Notes under the pieces: generated by a model
What the model saw: only the letters and a program-made list of their open reading frames with translations
Told to the model about the DNA's origin: nothing
Databases searched by the model: none
From: Clostridiaceae bacterium
GTDB lineage: Bacteria; Bacillota; Clostridia; Peptostreptococcales; T1SED10-28
DNA length: 50,311 nt
Direction of reading: 5' to 3'
Assembly: GCA_003553525.1 (NCBI GenBank)
Contig: PWEO01000119.1
Coordinates: 1 to 50,311, forward strand
Position numbers and translations under genes: made by a program
Shown: positions 1 through 10,285 of the stretch, one piece after another
Layout of the letters: each line of letters opens with the position of its first letter
How positions within the stretch are numbered: the first letter of the stretch is position 1

Positions 1-1229
1 ATCTTATAAGCAAAATCAATGGGTGTAGATCCTATGGGTAAATTTATTACTCTTCCCTTCGGAGTAAAAGTATATACCTCATTGGTAAACAAATCTACTT
101 TAAGGGCTTCCATAAATTCTTGAGGATCTTTTGTTTCTTTTTCCCATTCCAACATTTGCCCAAGCCAGGTAAGCTTATTTTCAATATCTTCGCTTGTTTC
201 TTTTGATTCCTTATACTTCCAGTGAGCTGCAATACCGTATTCTGCAATCCTGTGCATATCCCATGTTCGAATCTGTATTTCCAAAGGCTCACCAGTGTCA
301 CATATCACCGTAGTATGAAGAGACTGATACATATTTGGTTTAGGCATGGCAATATAATCCTTAAACCTACCGGGAATCGGCTTCCACATTGTATGAATTA
401 CTCCAAGAACCCCATAACAATCCTTAACATTATCGACGATTACCCGTACAGCAAGGAAATCAAAAATTTCTTCAAAACTTTTATTCTGATTCATCATTTT
501 TTTATAAATACTATAAAAGTGCTTTGGACGGCCGCTGATCTCACTGTTGATATCAAAGTCCTCTAATTTTTCGTCAATACTTTTAATAACATTATTGATT
601 AAAACTTCCCGATCCTTTCGCTTAATCGAGACCTTTTCGACTAAATCATAATAACCTTTCTCATCAATGTAGCGAAGGCAAATATCCTCTAGTTCCCATT
701 TGATTCTGGAGATCCCTAACCGATGGGCAATGGGAGCATATATTTCTAAGGTTTCAATGGCTTTTTCCGTCTTTTTATTTTCACTTTGGTATTTCAAAGT
801 TCTCATATTATGGAGTCTATCCGCCAACTTGATTAAAATAACCCGAATATCCTTTGCCATGGCTATAAACATTTTTCGAAGATTTTCCGCTTGGCGCTCT
901 TCACGGGAATTAAAAGAAAAACGGGTTAATTTTGTAACCCCTTCCACGAGCATTGCAACTTCTTCGCCAAACTTTCCGCTGATATATTCATAAGTATAGT
1001 CCGTATCTTCAATAACATCATGTAAAAGTCCTGCGGCAATAGTGCTGCTGTCCATCTTTAGTTCAATCAAAATTTTTGCCACTTCTACGGGATGAATAAA
1101 GTATTTCTCTCCGGATTTTCGATATTGTCCCTCATGAGCACTTTCTGCAAAATTATAAGCCTCAATGATTAGTTCCACATCACATTGAGGGTTGGATTCT
1201 TCAATTATCGAGATAAGATTTTCTAACAT
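1..1229 (-). CDS. relA: Bifunctional (p)ppGpp synthetase/hydrolase Rel, partial (C-terminus cut by window edge)
   Basis: Makes and degrades the stringent-response alarmone (p)ppGpp. About 409 codons are visible in one open frame from the ATG at 1229 to the window edge. The N-terminal hydrolase domain has the metal-binding HD pair in HDVIEDT (residues 70-76). The synthetase domain carries RFKD at about 288-291, which is the form found in bifunctional Rel enzymes rather than the EFDD of synthetase-only RelA, followed by the conserved PKPNMYQSLHT. A TGS domain starts near residue 390 and runs off the window. The start is supported by an AGGGTGA ribosome site. It follows apt closely, the usual apt-rel arrangement of Firmicutes, and probably shares its promoter. 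Confidence 0.96.
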   Translation of the reverse strand, partial: MLENLISIIEESNPQCDVELIIEAYNFAESAHEGQYRKSGEKYFIHPVEVAKILIELKMDSSTIAAGLLHDVIEDTDYTYEYISGKFGEEVAMLVEGVTKLTRFSFNSREERQAENLRKMFIAMAKDIRVILIKLADRLHNMRTLKYQSENKKTEKAIETLEIYAPIAHRLGISRIKWELEDICLRYIDEKGYYDLVEKVSIKRKDREVLINNVIKSIDEKLEDFDINSEISGRPKHFYSIYKKMMNQNKSFEEIFDFLAVRVIVDNVKDCYGVLGVIHTMWKPIPGRFKDYIAMPKPNMYQSLHTTVICDTGEPLEIQIRTWDMHRIAEYGIAAHWKYKESKETSEDIENKLTWLGQMLEWEKETKDPQEFMEALKVDLFTNEVYTFTPKGRVINLPIGSTPIDFAYK

Positions 1230-1272
1230 TATAATCACCCTTTAAGTAGCAAAATTCATTTCCTATTGGTCA

Positions 1273-1788
1273 CTAATACTCAACTAAGCTTTCAACTTTA
1301 TAGCTCTTCAGGATTTCTTTCCCTTCCAAGAAAGAAAGGATCATTAAAAAATTAATTGATACTACTTCTCCACCGAGTTCTTCGATCAGTTTTGTAGTAG
1401 CAAGAACCGTCCCCCCTGTGGCTAGTAAATCGTCTACGATCGCAACCCGCTGACCTTTTTCAATAGCGTCTTTATGTATTTCAATAATATCAGTCCCATA
1501 CTCCAGGTCATATTCATAAGATAAGGTTTCAGCCGGTAATTTATTGGGTTTACGAACCGGGACAAATCCTGCTCCGATTTTATAAGCAATAGGAGTACCC
1601 ATAATAAAACCTCTTGCTTCCGGTCCGACAATAATATCAATGTCTAAATCCTCTAATTGCTTTGCCATTTCATCCACAACATATTTAAATGCATCTTTAT
1701 CCTTTAGCAACGTAGTAATATCTTTAAAATTAATTCCTTCTTTTGGAAAGTCTTGAATCTCGCGTATTTTACTTTTAATATCCAACAT
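1273..1788 (-). CDS. apt: Adenine phosphoribosyltransferase
   Basis: Cytosolic purine salvage enzyme that converts adenine and PRPP to AMP. Its 171 residues are the full family length. The PRPP-binding motif VDDLLATGGT lies at residues 118-127 and the adenine-site region GPEARGF at 55-61. The ATG is preceded by AAAGGAG at good spacing. It is the first gene of a two-gene unit with rel, whose start is 43 bases downstream. A consensus sigma-A promoter lies just upstream. Confidence 0.97.
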   Translation of the reverse strand: MLDIKSKIREIQDFPKEGINFKDITTLLKDKDAFKYVVDEMAKQLEDLDIDIIVGPEARGFIMGTPIAYKIGAGFVPVRKPNKLPAETLSYEYDLEYGTDIIEIHKDAIEKGQRVAIVDDLLATGGTVLATTKLIEELGGEVVSINFLMILSFLEGKEILKSYKVESLVEY

Positions 1789-1831
1789 AATCGCTCCTTT
1801 AAATGAATTTCATTTATAATAGAATAGTACC

Positions 1832-1860
1832 ATTATATCTTCTCTACTAGTTTTTATCAA
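1832..1860 (-). promoter_or_regulatory. Sigma-A promoter of apt-rel
   Basis: On the minus strand TTGATA (1855-1860) and TATAAT (1832-1837) are separated by exactly 17 bases. Transcription would begin near 1825, leaving a short leader before the apt start at 1788. Confidence 0.75.
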
Positions 1861-1867
1861 CATCTAG

Positions 1868-3517
1868 CTAGTCATTCATGAAAATTTGTTTAAAGACATA
1901 TAAACCAATTAATAGGAACCCTAACCAGCTCAGAAGTGGAACAGAAAACAGGGTTCTACCATAGTCCGCGATTAAGATCATTGTTGCAGCGATTATTAGG
2001 GATGCGACTATAATACTGTTTCCCGTTTTTTTCGTTTGTTTTAGTATTTCTCTTGAGATCTCCTTAGATTCTTCGTCGCGCACATGAACCGTGAATTTTT
2101 CGTCCTCCATTTTTTGCAGAATGCTTTTTACCTGTCTTGGCATATATTTAAGACTGAAAAGTACATCCTGTGAGTAACTAAGATATTCCTTTGTGAGATT
2201 TTCAGGATGATACTTTCGCTTATAAATCTCTTTCATAAAATCCTTAATTACCATCGCAATGCTAAACCTCGGTGATAGTTGATTTACTGTGGATTCTAAA
2301 GAAATTAAGGCCTTCAGTAATAAAATATATTGACTTGGAAATTTCACACCATTGTTATAAGCAATATCCATAAATTGTCGTAACGCAGTTCCCAACTTTA
2401 GCTCCTTCAGTGGCTTGTCATAATACTCAGTAATAAAAAAAGAAATATCCTCTTTCAATCGTCGAGTATTGGTTTCGTAACTGATGGCGTCAATTTCTCG
2501 AATAATGTTGAAAATTCGATCTACATCTTTTTTTCCAACGGCGATAAATAAATTGGTAATAAAGTTAATACTATCCTTATCTAAAAATCCAACCACCCCA
2601 AAATCAATATAAGCAATCTTTCCTTCGGGAGTGATGAAAATATTTCCGGGATGTGGGTCACCATGAAATAGACCGTAAATAAAAACCTGTTCCAAGAAAA
2701 GATTTGTGTTATCTAAGGCTAATTGGTGATGATCCAGCTTGGGATTTTCCAAAGTTACTTTATGTATAAGTTTGTGTCCTTTGATTTTTTCCATCGTTAG
2801 TACTCTTTTATTACTTAGTTCCCAATAAATTTTCGGAATATATAATTCATTATTCTGTTCAAAATTATTACCAAAACGTTCCGCGTTTTTCCCTTCCAGG
2901 GTATAATCCAGTTCCCGTTGAATGCGAAAACGAAACTCTTCTACGATATCTTGAAAGCTGTAGGCTTTATTTTTATAGAAATGTTCGTCGGTAATTTTTG
3001 CCAGAGTGTTTAGTATTTCTAAATCATCTTTAATTAGGCTTTCGATTTTCGGTCGTTGAATTTTCACAACCACTTCTTCTCCTGAGGTTAATACAGCTTC
3101 ATATACTTGACCAATAGATCCCGAAGCAATGGGTTTTTCGTTGAAAGAATGAAATGTGCCTTCAATAGATTGCTTAGAGTTGCGCTCAAACACTTCCCTA
3201 GCTTCATCAAAGGAAAATTCTTCAACTTGATCCTGGAGTTTTTCCAGTTCTTCAATAATTTCCGCTGACAATATATCCCGACGTGTCCCCATAATTTGTC
3301 CGAGCTTAACAAAGGTCGGTCCTAATTCTTCACAAGCCTTTCGAATTCTAACTCCCCAGTTATCATATGAAGGATTTTTCCGTACTTTTAAAACTCTTTT
3401 AGGAATATAACCCTTCTTTCGCATGCTATCGGCTAAAAATGTGAATCCATATTTAACCAATACTTCGCCGATTTTTTTGTATCGCCGAAGAGTTCCATAC
3501 TTTCGATTAATGATCAA
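1868..3517 (-). CDS. ubiB: ABC1/UbiB/COQ8-family atypical kinase
   Basis: Member of the ABC1/UbiB protein-kinase-like family (AarF/UbiB/COQ8), linked in other organisms to isoprenoid quinone metabolism; its role in a clostridium is unknown. Visible family marks are the KxGQ segment in TFVKLGQIMGTRRD, the Ala/Gly-rich nucleotide loop IASGSIGQVYEA, GDPHPGNIF and the metal-binding YIDFG. The C-terminus has two hydrophobic segments that likely anchor it to the membrane. I chose the TTG at 3517 (549 residues) because GGGGTGG sits 5-6 bases upstream; the longer frame from a GTG at 3526 has no ribosome site. It stands alone between the secF terminator and the apt promoter. Confidence 0.88.
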   Translation of the reverse strand: MIINRKYGTLRRYKKIGEVLVKYGFTFLADSMRKKGYIPKRVLKVRKNPSYDNWGVRIRKACEELGPTFVKLGQIMGTRRDILSAEIIEELEKLQDQVEEFSFDEAREVFERNSKQSIEGTFHSFNEKPIASGSIGQVYEAVLTSGEEVVVKIQRPKIESLIKDDLEILNTLAKITDEHFYKNKAYSFQDIVEEFRFRIQRELDYTLEGKNAERFGNNFEQNNELYIPKIYWELSNKRVLTMEKIKGHKLIHKVTLENPKLDHHQLALDNTNLFLEQVFIYGLFHGDPHPGNIFITPEGKIAYIDFGVVGFLDKDSINFITNLFIAVGKKDVDRIFNIIREIDAISYETNTRRLKEDISFFITEYYDKPLKELKLGTALRQFMDIAYNNGVKFPSQYILLLKALISLESTVNQLSPRFSIAMVIKDFMKEIYKRKYHPENLTKEYLSYSQDVLFSLKYMPRQVKSILQKMEDEKFTVHVRDEESKEISREILKQTKKTGNSIIVASLIIAATMILIADYGRTLFSVPLLSWLGFLLIGLYVFKQIFMND

Positions 3518-3554
3518 ATATACCACCCCAGTTATTATAGTTTTCTCTAACTAA

Positions 3555-3595
3555 GAAAAAAAAGGGAATAATACTTATTATGTATTATTACCCTT
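3555..3595 (-). terminator. Terminator of the secDF operon
   Basis: On the minus strand an AT-rich hairpin of about 13 base pairs with a one-base bulge (arms around 3583-3595 and 3561-3574) runs straight into eight U residues. It lies between secF and the kinase gene and probably ends the long queA-tgt-scf-secDF transcript. Confidence 0.8.
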
Positions 3596-3627
3596 ATATA
3601 TCTAAGCTTAACTTTAAAATTCAACCC

Positions 3628-4518
3628 TTAAGAGGATTTCGCCCCTTGATAGGATTTTTTAGCCACCTGCTTTTCTTTAATCATTACCCAAACTGGAGTA
3701 GCAATGAAAATCGATGAATACGTACCGCTGATAATACCGGCAATTAAGGGTAGAGCAAAGGTTCGAATCTGCTCAACACCTAAAATATACAAAGCAACAA
3801 TGGTCATTAATGTCGTAATCGAAGTGATAATCGATCGTTTAAGAGTTTGTGATATACTTTTATTTCCAAGTTCAACGTAATTATTCTTCTTTAAAAAAGG
3901 AATGTTTTCCCGCACACGATCAAATACCACAATACTATCATTAATAGAATAACCGAGGATTGTCAATACTGCTGCAATAAAAGGGTTGTTAATAGGAATA
4001 TTTAAAATCGCATAAACGGATAAAACAATTAAAATATCATGTAATAACGCGGTTAATGAAGCAATTCCATAGGATAGCTCAAAACGAAAGGTAATGTAAA
4101 TGAGCATTCCAATGGCAGAAATCAGAATTGAAAGCAGGGCTCTTTGCTGAATTTCTTGACCGATGGAAGGTCCGAATTGATCGACTCTAAGTGGTTGATC
4201 CGAAGAAAGATTATACTCTGCTTGTAAGTCGTTAAACAATTCTCGTCGCTGTTCACTACTAAGATCCTCCGAAGTTCTAATCACGATATTATTCTGATCT
4301 CCTCCAATATGATTGATGCTTGCTGCAGGGTCGTAATCATCCAGAACCTCACGAATTTCCGATGCTTCAATGTATTGTTCCATATCAATTTCTATTTCTG
4401 TACCTCCGGTAAAATCAATACCCAATTCCACCCCCTGTATTAAGGTAAAAATCCCACCGGTTAAAATAATCAAGGCAGAAATAATAAAAAAGTATTTTTT
4501 GTTCTCAACAATTTTCAT
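3628..4518 (-). CDS. secF: Protein translocase subunit SecF
   Basis: Membrane subunit of the SecDF accessory complex, which uses an ion gradient to help pull proteins across the membrane after SecA/SecYEG translocation. The 296 residues fit SecF. An N-terminal membrane segment is followed by GVELGIDFTGGTEIEI, the conserved extracytoplasmic entry motif, and then five C-terminal membrane segments with the conserved NDSIVVFDRVREN near residues 192-204. It begins 11 bases after the secD stop, so the pair is translated together. Firmicutes such as Bacillus fuse SecD and SecF; here they are separate genes. Confidence 0.97.
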   Translation of the reverse strand: MKIVENKKYFFIISALIILTGGIFTLIQGVELGIDFTGGTEIEIDMEQYIEASEIREVLDDYDPAASINHIGGDQNNIVIRTSEDLSSEQRRELFNDLQAEYNLSSDQPLRVDQFGPSIGQEIQQRALLSILISAIGMLIYITFRFELSYGIASLTALLHDILIVLSVYAILNIPINNPFIAAVLTILGYSINDSIVVFDRVRENIPFLKKNNYVELGNKSISQTLKRSIITSITTLMTIVALYILGVEQIRTFALPLIAGIISGTYSSIFIATPVWVMIKEKQVAKKSYQGAKSS

Positions 4519-4529
4519 AATTAGCCTCC

Positions 4530-5789
4530 TTACTTTAACCCGAATAGAGTTTTGCTTTTTCGAGTATTAATTTTAACGACCAGTCGAAGTAATAATCGGG
4601 TAATAATAATCGCCGTAAACATGCTACAAAGTATTCCAATAATTAGAAGTATCGCAAAACCTCGTATCGGGCCAGTACCGAATTGATAAAGCACTACACC
4701 AGCAATTAACGTGGTTACATTCGCATCCAGTATAGTCTTAAAAGCACGTTTAAAGCCTGACTCAATAGCTACCCGAACAGTCTTTCCGGTACCAATGTCC
4801 TCTTTTATCCGTTCAAAAATGATTACATTTGCATCCACGGCCATACCTATAGATAGTATTAACGCAGCTATCCCCGGTAGGGTTACTGTAGCATTCAGTA
4901 AAACGATAACCCCGAATACTAGCAAAATATAGATGGTTAGTGCAATATCCGCAACCAAACCTGGAATTCTATAAATAAACAACATAAAAAGCATTAATAA
5001 AGAAATTCCTATAATTGCCGCTTGTACACTTCTTTCCAACGCATACTCGCCTAAGGTTGCGGTAATTGTTGATGTTCGTATTTCTTCAAGTTCCACCGGA
5101 AGGGCTCCTGCTCGAATAAGAGCTGCAAGCTCTGAGGCTGACTCTATGGTAAAATTACCGGAAATTGTAGGTCTTCCGTCACCTATTCGATCCTCTACAG
5201 TCGGTGCGGAGATGACTTCTCCATCAAGAATGATTTCTATGATCCGGTCTTCCTCAGGAAACTGTGGCAATTGAGCTAATCGTCCCGTAGCTTCGGCAAA
5301 GGCCTCTCTGGCACCGGAATCTAGCTCTAAGCTTACATAAGGGCGGTTCCCATCCACCATGACTCGAGCATCATTTACATCATTTCCTGAAATCACCACA
5401 TTCCCATCGGGATCCACAAATTCCAGCCGAGCAGTGGTCCCAATCATTGCTATAGCTTCTTCTGCTTCTTCAACCCCAGGAAGTTCAACCCGAACCCGAT
5501 CATCTCCTTCTCGAACAATAACCGGCTCCGTAAGCCCCATGCTGTCTACCCTTAAACGAAAGATTTCTATAACCTGTTCCATTTCCCTGTCCAATTGTGC
5601 TCCAGTAGAATCTGTATCCGCTTCATAAACAAGGTATACCCCCCCCTGTAAATCAAGTCCTTGATTTATAGATTCTGTTAACGGAACAATGTTAACTCCA
5701 GCTAGGTTAATACCAAAAAAAGCTGTAAAAGCTGTTGTAACTACTAGTAAAATGATAAAAATGAAGGCTACTAAACTTTTTTTATTCAT
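4530..5789 (-). CDS. secD: Protein translocase subunit SecD
   Basis: Partner of SecF in the export-motor complex. The 419 residues match the short SecD of Clostridia, which lacks part of the periplasmic domain of proteobacterial SecD. Visible features are an N-terminal membrane segment, the GLDLQGGVYLVYEAD motif near residues 44-58, a P1-type head domain, and five C-terminal membrane helices with the conserved VDANVIIFERIKED. Its start overlaps the stop of the preceding gamma-carbonic-anhydrase-like gene by four bases, showing translational coupling. Confidence 0.97.
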   Translation of the reverse strand: MNKKSLVAFIFIILLVVTTAFTAFFGINLAGVNIVPLTESINQGLDLQGGVYLVYEADTDSTGAQLDREMEQVIEIFRLRVDSMGLTEPVIVREGDDRVRVELPGVEEAEEAIAMIGTTARLEFVDPDGNVVISGNDVNDARVMVDGNRPYVSLELDSGAREAFAEATGRLAQLPQFPEEDRIIEIILDGEVISAPTVEDRIGDGRPTISGNFTIESASELAALIRAGALPVELEEIRTSTITATLGEYALERSVQAAIIGISLLMLFMLFIYRIPGLVADIALTIYILLVFGVIVLLNATVTLPGIAALILSIGMAVDANVIIFERIKEDIGTGKTVRVAIESGFKRAFKTILDANVTTLIAGVVLYQFGTGPIRGFAILLIIGILCSMFTAIIITRLLLRLVVKINTRKSKTLFGLK

Positions 5790-6307
5790 CGATGGACCTC
5801 CTTATTTCCTTTATGTTCCAGCCCGTATTCGGCATACTTCAAAGCAGAATCTTTAATCCCTTCAATTTCTTCATCACTTAACTTACGAACTACCTTACCG
5901 GGAGATCCCAGAACTAATACCCCTGAAGGGATTTCCTTCCCCGAGGTTACCATAGCACCGGCACCGATAATCGTATTGTCTCCTATTTTTGCTCCATCAA
6001 GAATAATAGATCCCATACCAATTAAACAATTGTCACCAACGGTACAAGCATGGACGATAGCATTATGTCCTACAGTAATGTAATCCCCTAGAATTGTCGG
6101 ATACAAATGACTGATATGCAGTATACTGTTATCTTGAATGTTTGTATATCTTCCGATTTCAATCCTGTTATAATCTCCACGAAGCACCACATTATACCAG
6201 ATACTTGCCTTCTCTTTTATCGTTACTTTCCCGATAATGGTTGCGTTCGGAGCAACATATGCATCATCATGAATATTTGGCACTTCATTAAGATGTTTTA
6301 TAATCAT
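5786..6307 (-). CDS. Gamma-carbonic anhydrase-family protein (left-handed beta helix)
   Basis: 173 residues made of hexapeptide repeats (for example IGKVTI, VGDNCLIG, IGDNTIIG), which fold as a trimeric left-handed beta helix. The three zinc ligands of gamma-class carbonic anhydrases are present as H64, H81 and H86. It could hydrate CO2, but many homologues (YrdA/PaaY type) have weak or unknown activity, so I call the family only. It sits between scfB, whose stop is two bases from its start, and secD, which it overlaps by four bases, and is therefore co-transcribed with them. Confidence 0.9.
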   Translation of the reverse strand: MIIKHLNEVPNIHDDAYVAPNATIIGKVTIKEKASIWYNVVLRGDYNRIEIGRYTNIQDNSILHISHLYPTILGDYITVGHNAIVHACTVGDNCLIGMGSIILDGAKIGDNTIIGAGAMVTSGKEIPSGVLVLGSPGKVVRKLSDEEIEGIKDSALKYAEYGLEHKGNKEVHR

Positions 6308-6309
6308 GA

Positions 6310-7677
6310 TTAATCACTCTCCAATTTTTTTTTAGCTTCTATAATAATTGAGCTTTGAATGCGTTTCTTTTCCATTTCACAGCCTAAGTCATAAGGTTCT
6401 AATAAACTACCGTTTTCATGATAAGCATTAGCATGGCAGCCGCCACTGCAGTAATATTTGGCCCAGCAGTTCCTGCATTCCTTTTTATTCTCTACACTGG
6501 CATTTCTAAAATTGTTCCTAATTTCTGAATCCAGATTTTGTTTATCCCAGATACTCCCCATCTTAAAATCCTGATTTCCGGCAAATTGATGACATGGATA
6601 AATTTCCCCCTCCGGTGTTATAGAAACGTATTCTACTCCGGCACCACAGCCTAACGCTCGTTTCTCCTGGCAAGGATTTTTTTTCAGATTCATTTTAAAA
6701 TGAAAGAACTCAAATTCTTCTTTTGTACCTATTTTCTTAAAATACTCTTTTTCCAGAATATCGTACTGTTCGTTGATTTCTGCTAAATCTTCAACACCTA
6801 ATGCGTAATCTTCGTCCTTTGGTGCTACCACAGGTTCCACCGAAATATTGCTAAAACCCTGTTCCGCAAGATGAATTACATCCTTGGCAAAATCTTTATT
6901 AAAATTCGTAAAGGTACCTCTTACGTAATAAGGTTTATTTCCACGCTTTTCAACCATCCGTTTGATTTTTGGAAGGATAAGGTCGTAAGTCCCTTTATTG
7001 TTTACCGTATAGCGCATGCGATCATTGGTTTCTTTGTTTCCATCGATACTTAGTACTATATTTTCCATATTTTCATTGATATAATCCATCTTTTCCTCAT
7101 CTAACAAGGTTCCGTTAGTAGTTATGGTAAAGCGAATATTTTTATTCCATTCCATAGCTTTGTTTTTCCCATAATCCACTAAATCCTTTACTACTTGGAA
7201 GTTTAATAGGGGTTCTCCTCCAAAAAAGTCCACTTCCAAATTCCGTCTGTTCCCGCTATTCTCTATTAAATAATCCAAAGCTTTTGCTCCGGTATCGAAA
7301 TTCATTAACAGATTCTCCCCTTTGAAATTCCCTTGGGAAGCAAAACAGTATTTGCATCTAATATTGCAATCGTGGGCAATGTGAAGACACAGAGCCTTAA
7401 TTACATGTTCAAAATTCCCACCACGTTTGACAGCCTTTGTAAATAGCTGTTCTTCTTCAATCAGTTGATCTAACTCTTCCAGCGCAGCGTTTAAATCCTC
7501 TATAGGGTACTGTTCCTTTAAAGCTTCTAATATTGAATCTTTATGAACCTTGGCATCTCTCATACCTTGCGGATAATACTCTAAAATATCGTAAATTATT
7601 TTATCTACTATATGAACCGCTCCGCTGTTCACGTCTAATACAACTGGTATACCATCTTTTTCAAACTGAAAAATCAT
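6310..7677 (-). CDS. scfB: SCIFF peptide radical SAM maturase (SPASM family)
   Basis: Radical S-adenosylmethionine enzyme that installs a thioether crosslink in the small Cys-rich SCIFF peptide (the ScfB/CteB family). The N-terminal part resembles the peptide-binding RRE fold. The [4Fe-4S] SAM cluster motif is C104xxxC108xxC111 in CNIRCKYCF. The C-terminal SPASM region has several further cysteines, including CGAG, YPCHQF, CRNCW and CSGGC, for auxiliary clusters. Its 455 residues are full length. The partner peptide gene lies 75 bases upstream and is separated by a terminator-like hairpin. Start ATG at 7677 has AAGGGTGA upstream. Confidence 0.95.
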   Translation of the reverse strand: MIFQFEKDGIPVVLDVNSGAVHIVDKIIYDILEYYPQGMRDAKVHKDSILEALKEQYPIEDLNAALEELDQLIEEEQLFTKAVKRGGNFEHVIKALCLHIAHDCNIRCKYCFASQGNFKGENLLMNFDTGAKALDYLIENSGNRRNLEVDFFGGEPLLNFQVVKDLVDYGKNKAMEWNKNIRFTITTNGTLLDEEKMDYINENMENIVLSIDGNKETNDRMRYTVNNKGTYDLILPKIKRMVEKRGNKPYYVRGTFTNFNKDFAKDVIHLAEQGFSNISVEPVVAPKDEDYALGVEDLAEINEQYDILEKEYFKKIGTKEEFEFFHFKMNLKKNPCQEKRALGCGAGVEYVSITPEGEIYPCHQFAGNQDFKMGSIWDKQNLDSEIRNNFRNASVENKKECRNCWAKYYCSGGCHANAYHENGSLLEPYDLGCEMEKKRIQSSIIIEAKKKLESD

Positions 7678-7706
7678 TATTTCACCCTTCTTTCTGATTC
7701 TCTCAT

Positions 7707-7738
7707 TAAAAAACAGCAGTAAGAATCGACTGCTGTTT
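7707..7738 (-). terminator. Terminator/attenuator between scfA and scfB
   Basis: On the minus strand the arms at 7729-7738 and 7711-7720 form a perfect 10-bp stem with an eight-base loop, followed by a U-run. Partial termination here would yield more precursor peptide mRNA than maturase mRNA, as is common for RiPP loci. Confidence 0.75.
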
Positions 7739-7751
7739 ACTATGATGATGT

Positions 7752-7898
7752 TTACCGATTGGGATTCTCACAATCCTGATTTCCCACGGTGCATGAAGTT
7801 TTGCATGCGGATTGGCAAGATGTTTGACATTCTCCACATCCGGCGATGTTTTCATCCTTTGTTGTGGTTCCTCGTACAAGCGTTGTAATAAAAGTCAT
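7752..7898 (-). CDS. scfA: SCIFF ribosomal peptide precursor (six Cys in a 45-residue region)
   Basis: 48-residue peptide from the ATG at 7898 with AAGGAG upstream. The N-terminal leader begins MTFITTLVRGTTTKDENIAG and the core has six cysteines at residues 21, 24, 28, 32, 36 and 43. This matches the SCIFF family (six cysteines in forty-five), which is near-universal in Clostridia and always beside its radical SAM maturase. The maturase ScfB follows immediately. In studied relatives one Cys forms a thioether to a Thr; here several Thr lie among the cysteines. The biological role of the mature peptide is not established. Confidence 0.95.
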   Translation of the reverse strand: MTFITTLVRGTTTKDENIAGCGECQTSCQSACKTSCTVGNQDCENPNR

Positions 7899-7930
7899 TT
7901 TCTTACTCCTTTCCTTATAATTTCTTATCA

Positions 7931-7936
7931 ATTATA
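7931..7936 (-). promoter_or_regulatory. Possible -10 box of scfA
   Basis: TATAAT on the minus strand, placed to give a leader of about 25 bases before the scfA start at 7898. I see no good -35 hexamer at 17 bases, so this is tentative. Confidence 0.35.
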
Positions 7937-7979
7937 TCACAAAAAAAGTCTTTAGAAAAACATTAAAGATTCTATCGAT

Positions 7980-9101
<1,122 letters not shown>

Positions 9102-9112
9102 CTAAATAAGTG

Positions 9113-10138
9113 TTATTTAATAAACATTGCGTCCCCAAAACTATAAAATCGGTATTCCTGTTCAATTGCTTCTCTATAAGCATTCATGGTATTTTCTCTC
9201 CCAGCAAAAGCGCTCACCAGCATAATCAAAGTTGATTTTGGTAAATGAAAGTTGGTAATTAATCCATCGATCCCTTTGAATCGGTAGCCGGGATAAATAA
9301 ATATGTCGGTCCAGCCACTTCCCTCTTTCATTTTACCATCTTCACCAGCGATGGATTCCAGGGTTCTACAACTCGTTGTGCCTACCGCAATAACTTGGTT
9401 TCCATTAATTTTTGTTTGATTAATAATATCAGCAACCTCAGCACTGATATGATAAAACTCCGAATGCATTTTATGGTCCAGGATGTTTTCCGCCTCTACC
9501 GGTTTAAAGGTTCCAAGTCCCACATGCAGAGTTATATATACAATGTTGATTTCTTTATCTTTTAGTGCCTGCATAACCTCTTCAGTAAAATGAAGGCCGG
9601 CGGTTGGTGCTGCCACGGACCCTCTGTTTTTTGAGTAAATTGTTTGGTATCGATCGGGGTTTAGTAAAGTTTCACCAATGTAAGGGGGTAAAGGCATTTC
9701 CCCTAATTGATCCAATACTTCGTAAAAGTCTCCTGTATATATAAACTCAATTAATCGAAGTCCTTCCGCCCGTTCTTCTATAACGCGTCCTTCTAAGAGT
9801 CCCTCTTTAAAAATAATTTTTGTCCCTATTTTTAATTTTTTAGCAGGTCTGGCCATAACCAACCAAGTCTTGTCCTGCTCTTCTACTACAAGAAGCACCT
9901 CGACCTTTCCTCCGGTTTCTTTCTTCTTACCATATAATCGGGCAGGAATCACCTTTGTATCGTTTAATACTAATGTATCACCCGGTTCTAAATTTTCGCT
10001 GATCTCATAAAACTTTTTATGATCAATTTCTCCAGTGCTGCGATTTAACAGAAGCATTTTCGAGTTGTCCCGCTTTTCAATAGGGTGCTGAGCAATTAAA
10101 TCTTCCGGAAGATTAAAGTTGAATTCATCTGTTTTCAT
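9113..10138 (-). CDS. queA: S-adenosylmethionine:tRNA ribosyltransferase-isomerase
   Basis: Transfers the ribosyl part of SAM to preQ1-modified tRNA, forming epoxyqueuosine. 341 residues is the family length. Conserved blocks include FNFNLPEDLIAQHP at the N-terminus, LNDTKVIPARLYG, SVAAPTAGLHFTEE and the C-terminal LITNFHLPKSTLIMLVSAF. It belongs to the ruvA-ruvB-queA-tgt order common in bacteria. The 147 bases upstream contain a weak hairpin but no riboswitch I can recognise. Confidence 0.97.
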   Translation of the reverse strand: MKTDEFNFNLPEDLIAQHPIEKRDNSKMLLLNRSTGEIDHKKFYEISENLEPGDTLVLNDTKVIPARLYGKKKETGGKVEVLLVVEEQDKTWLVMARPAKKLKIGTKIIFKEGLLEGRVIEERAEGLRLIEFIYTGDFYEVLDQLGEMPLPPYIGETLLNPDRYQTIYSKNRGSVAAPTAGLHFTEEVMQALKDKEINIVYITLHVGLGTFKPVEAENILDHKMHSEFYHISAEVADIINQTKINGNQVIAVGTTSCRTLESIAGEDGKMKEGSGWTDIFIYPGYRFKGIDGLITNFHLPKSTLIMLVSAFAGRENTMNAYREAIEQEYRFYSFGDAMFIK

Positions 10139-10285
10139 ATTTGTTCTTTCACCTCTGTTTTATTAATACCGATGTAAGTAGTACGCGTAGTAACTTCGGT
10201 TCTTATTTTTTATTATTTTAGTTGGATAGTTCTTTTTTTTTATTACCGATTCTTCAAAAGTCTAACATCTTAGATTTTCTCTTCG

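Noticed and set aside
95-301. 68-residue minus-strand frame at the window start
   Set aside because: It is a shifted frame within the partial rel gene.
10139-10285. PreQ1 riboswitch ahead of queA
   Set aside because: A weak ACCGA/TCGGT hairpin exists, but the conserved preQ1 aptamer sequence and pseudoknot are not seen.
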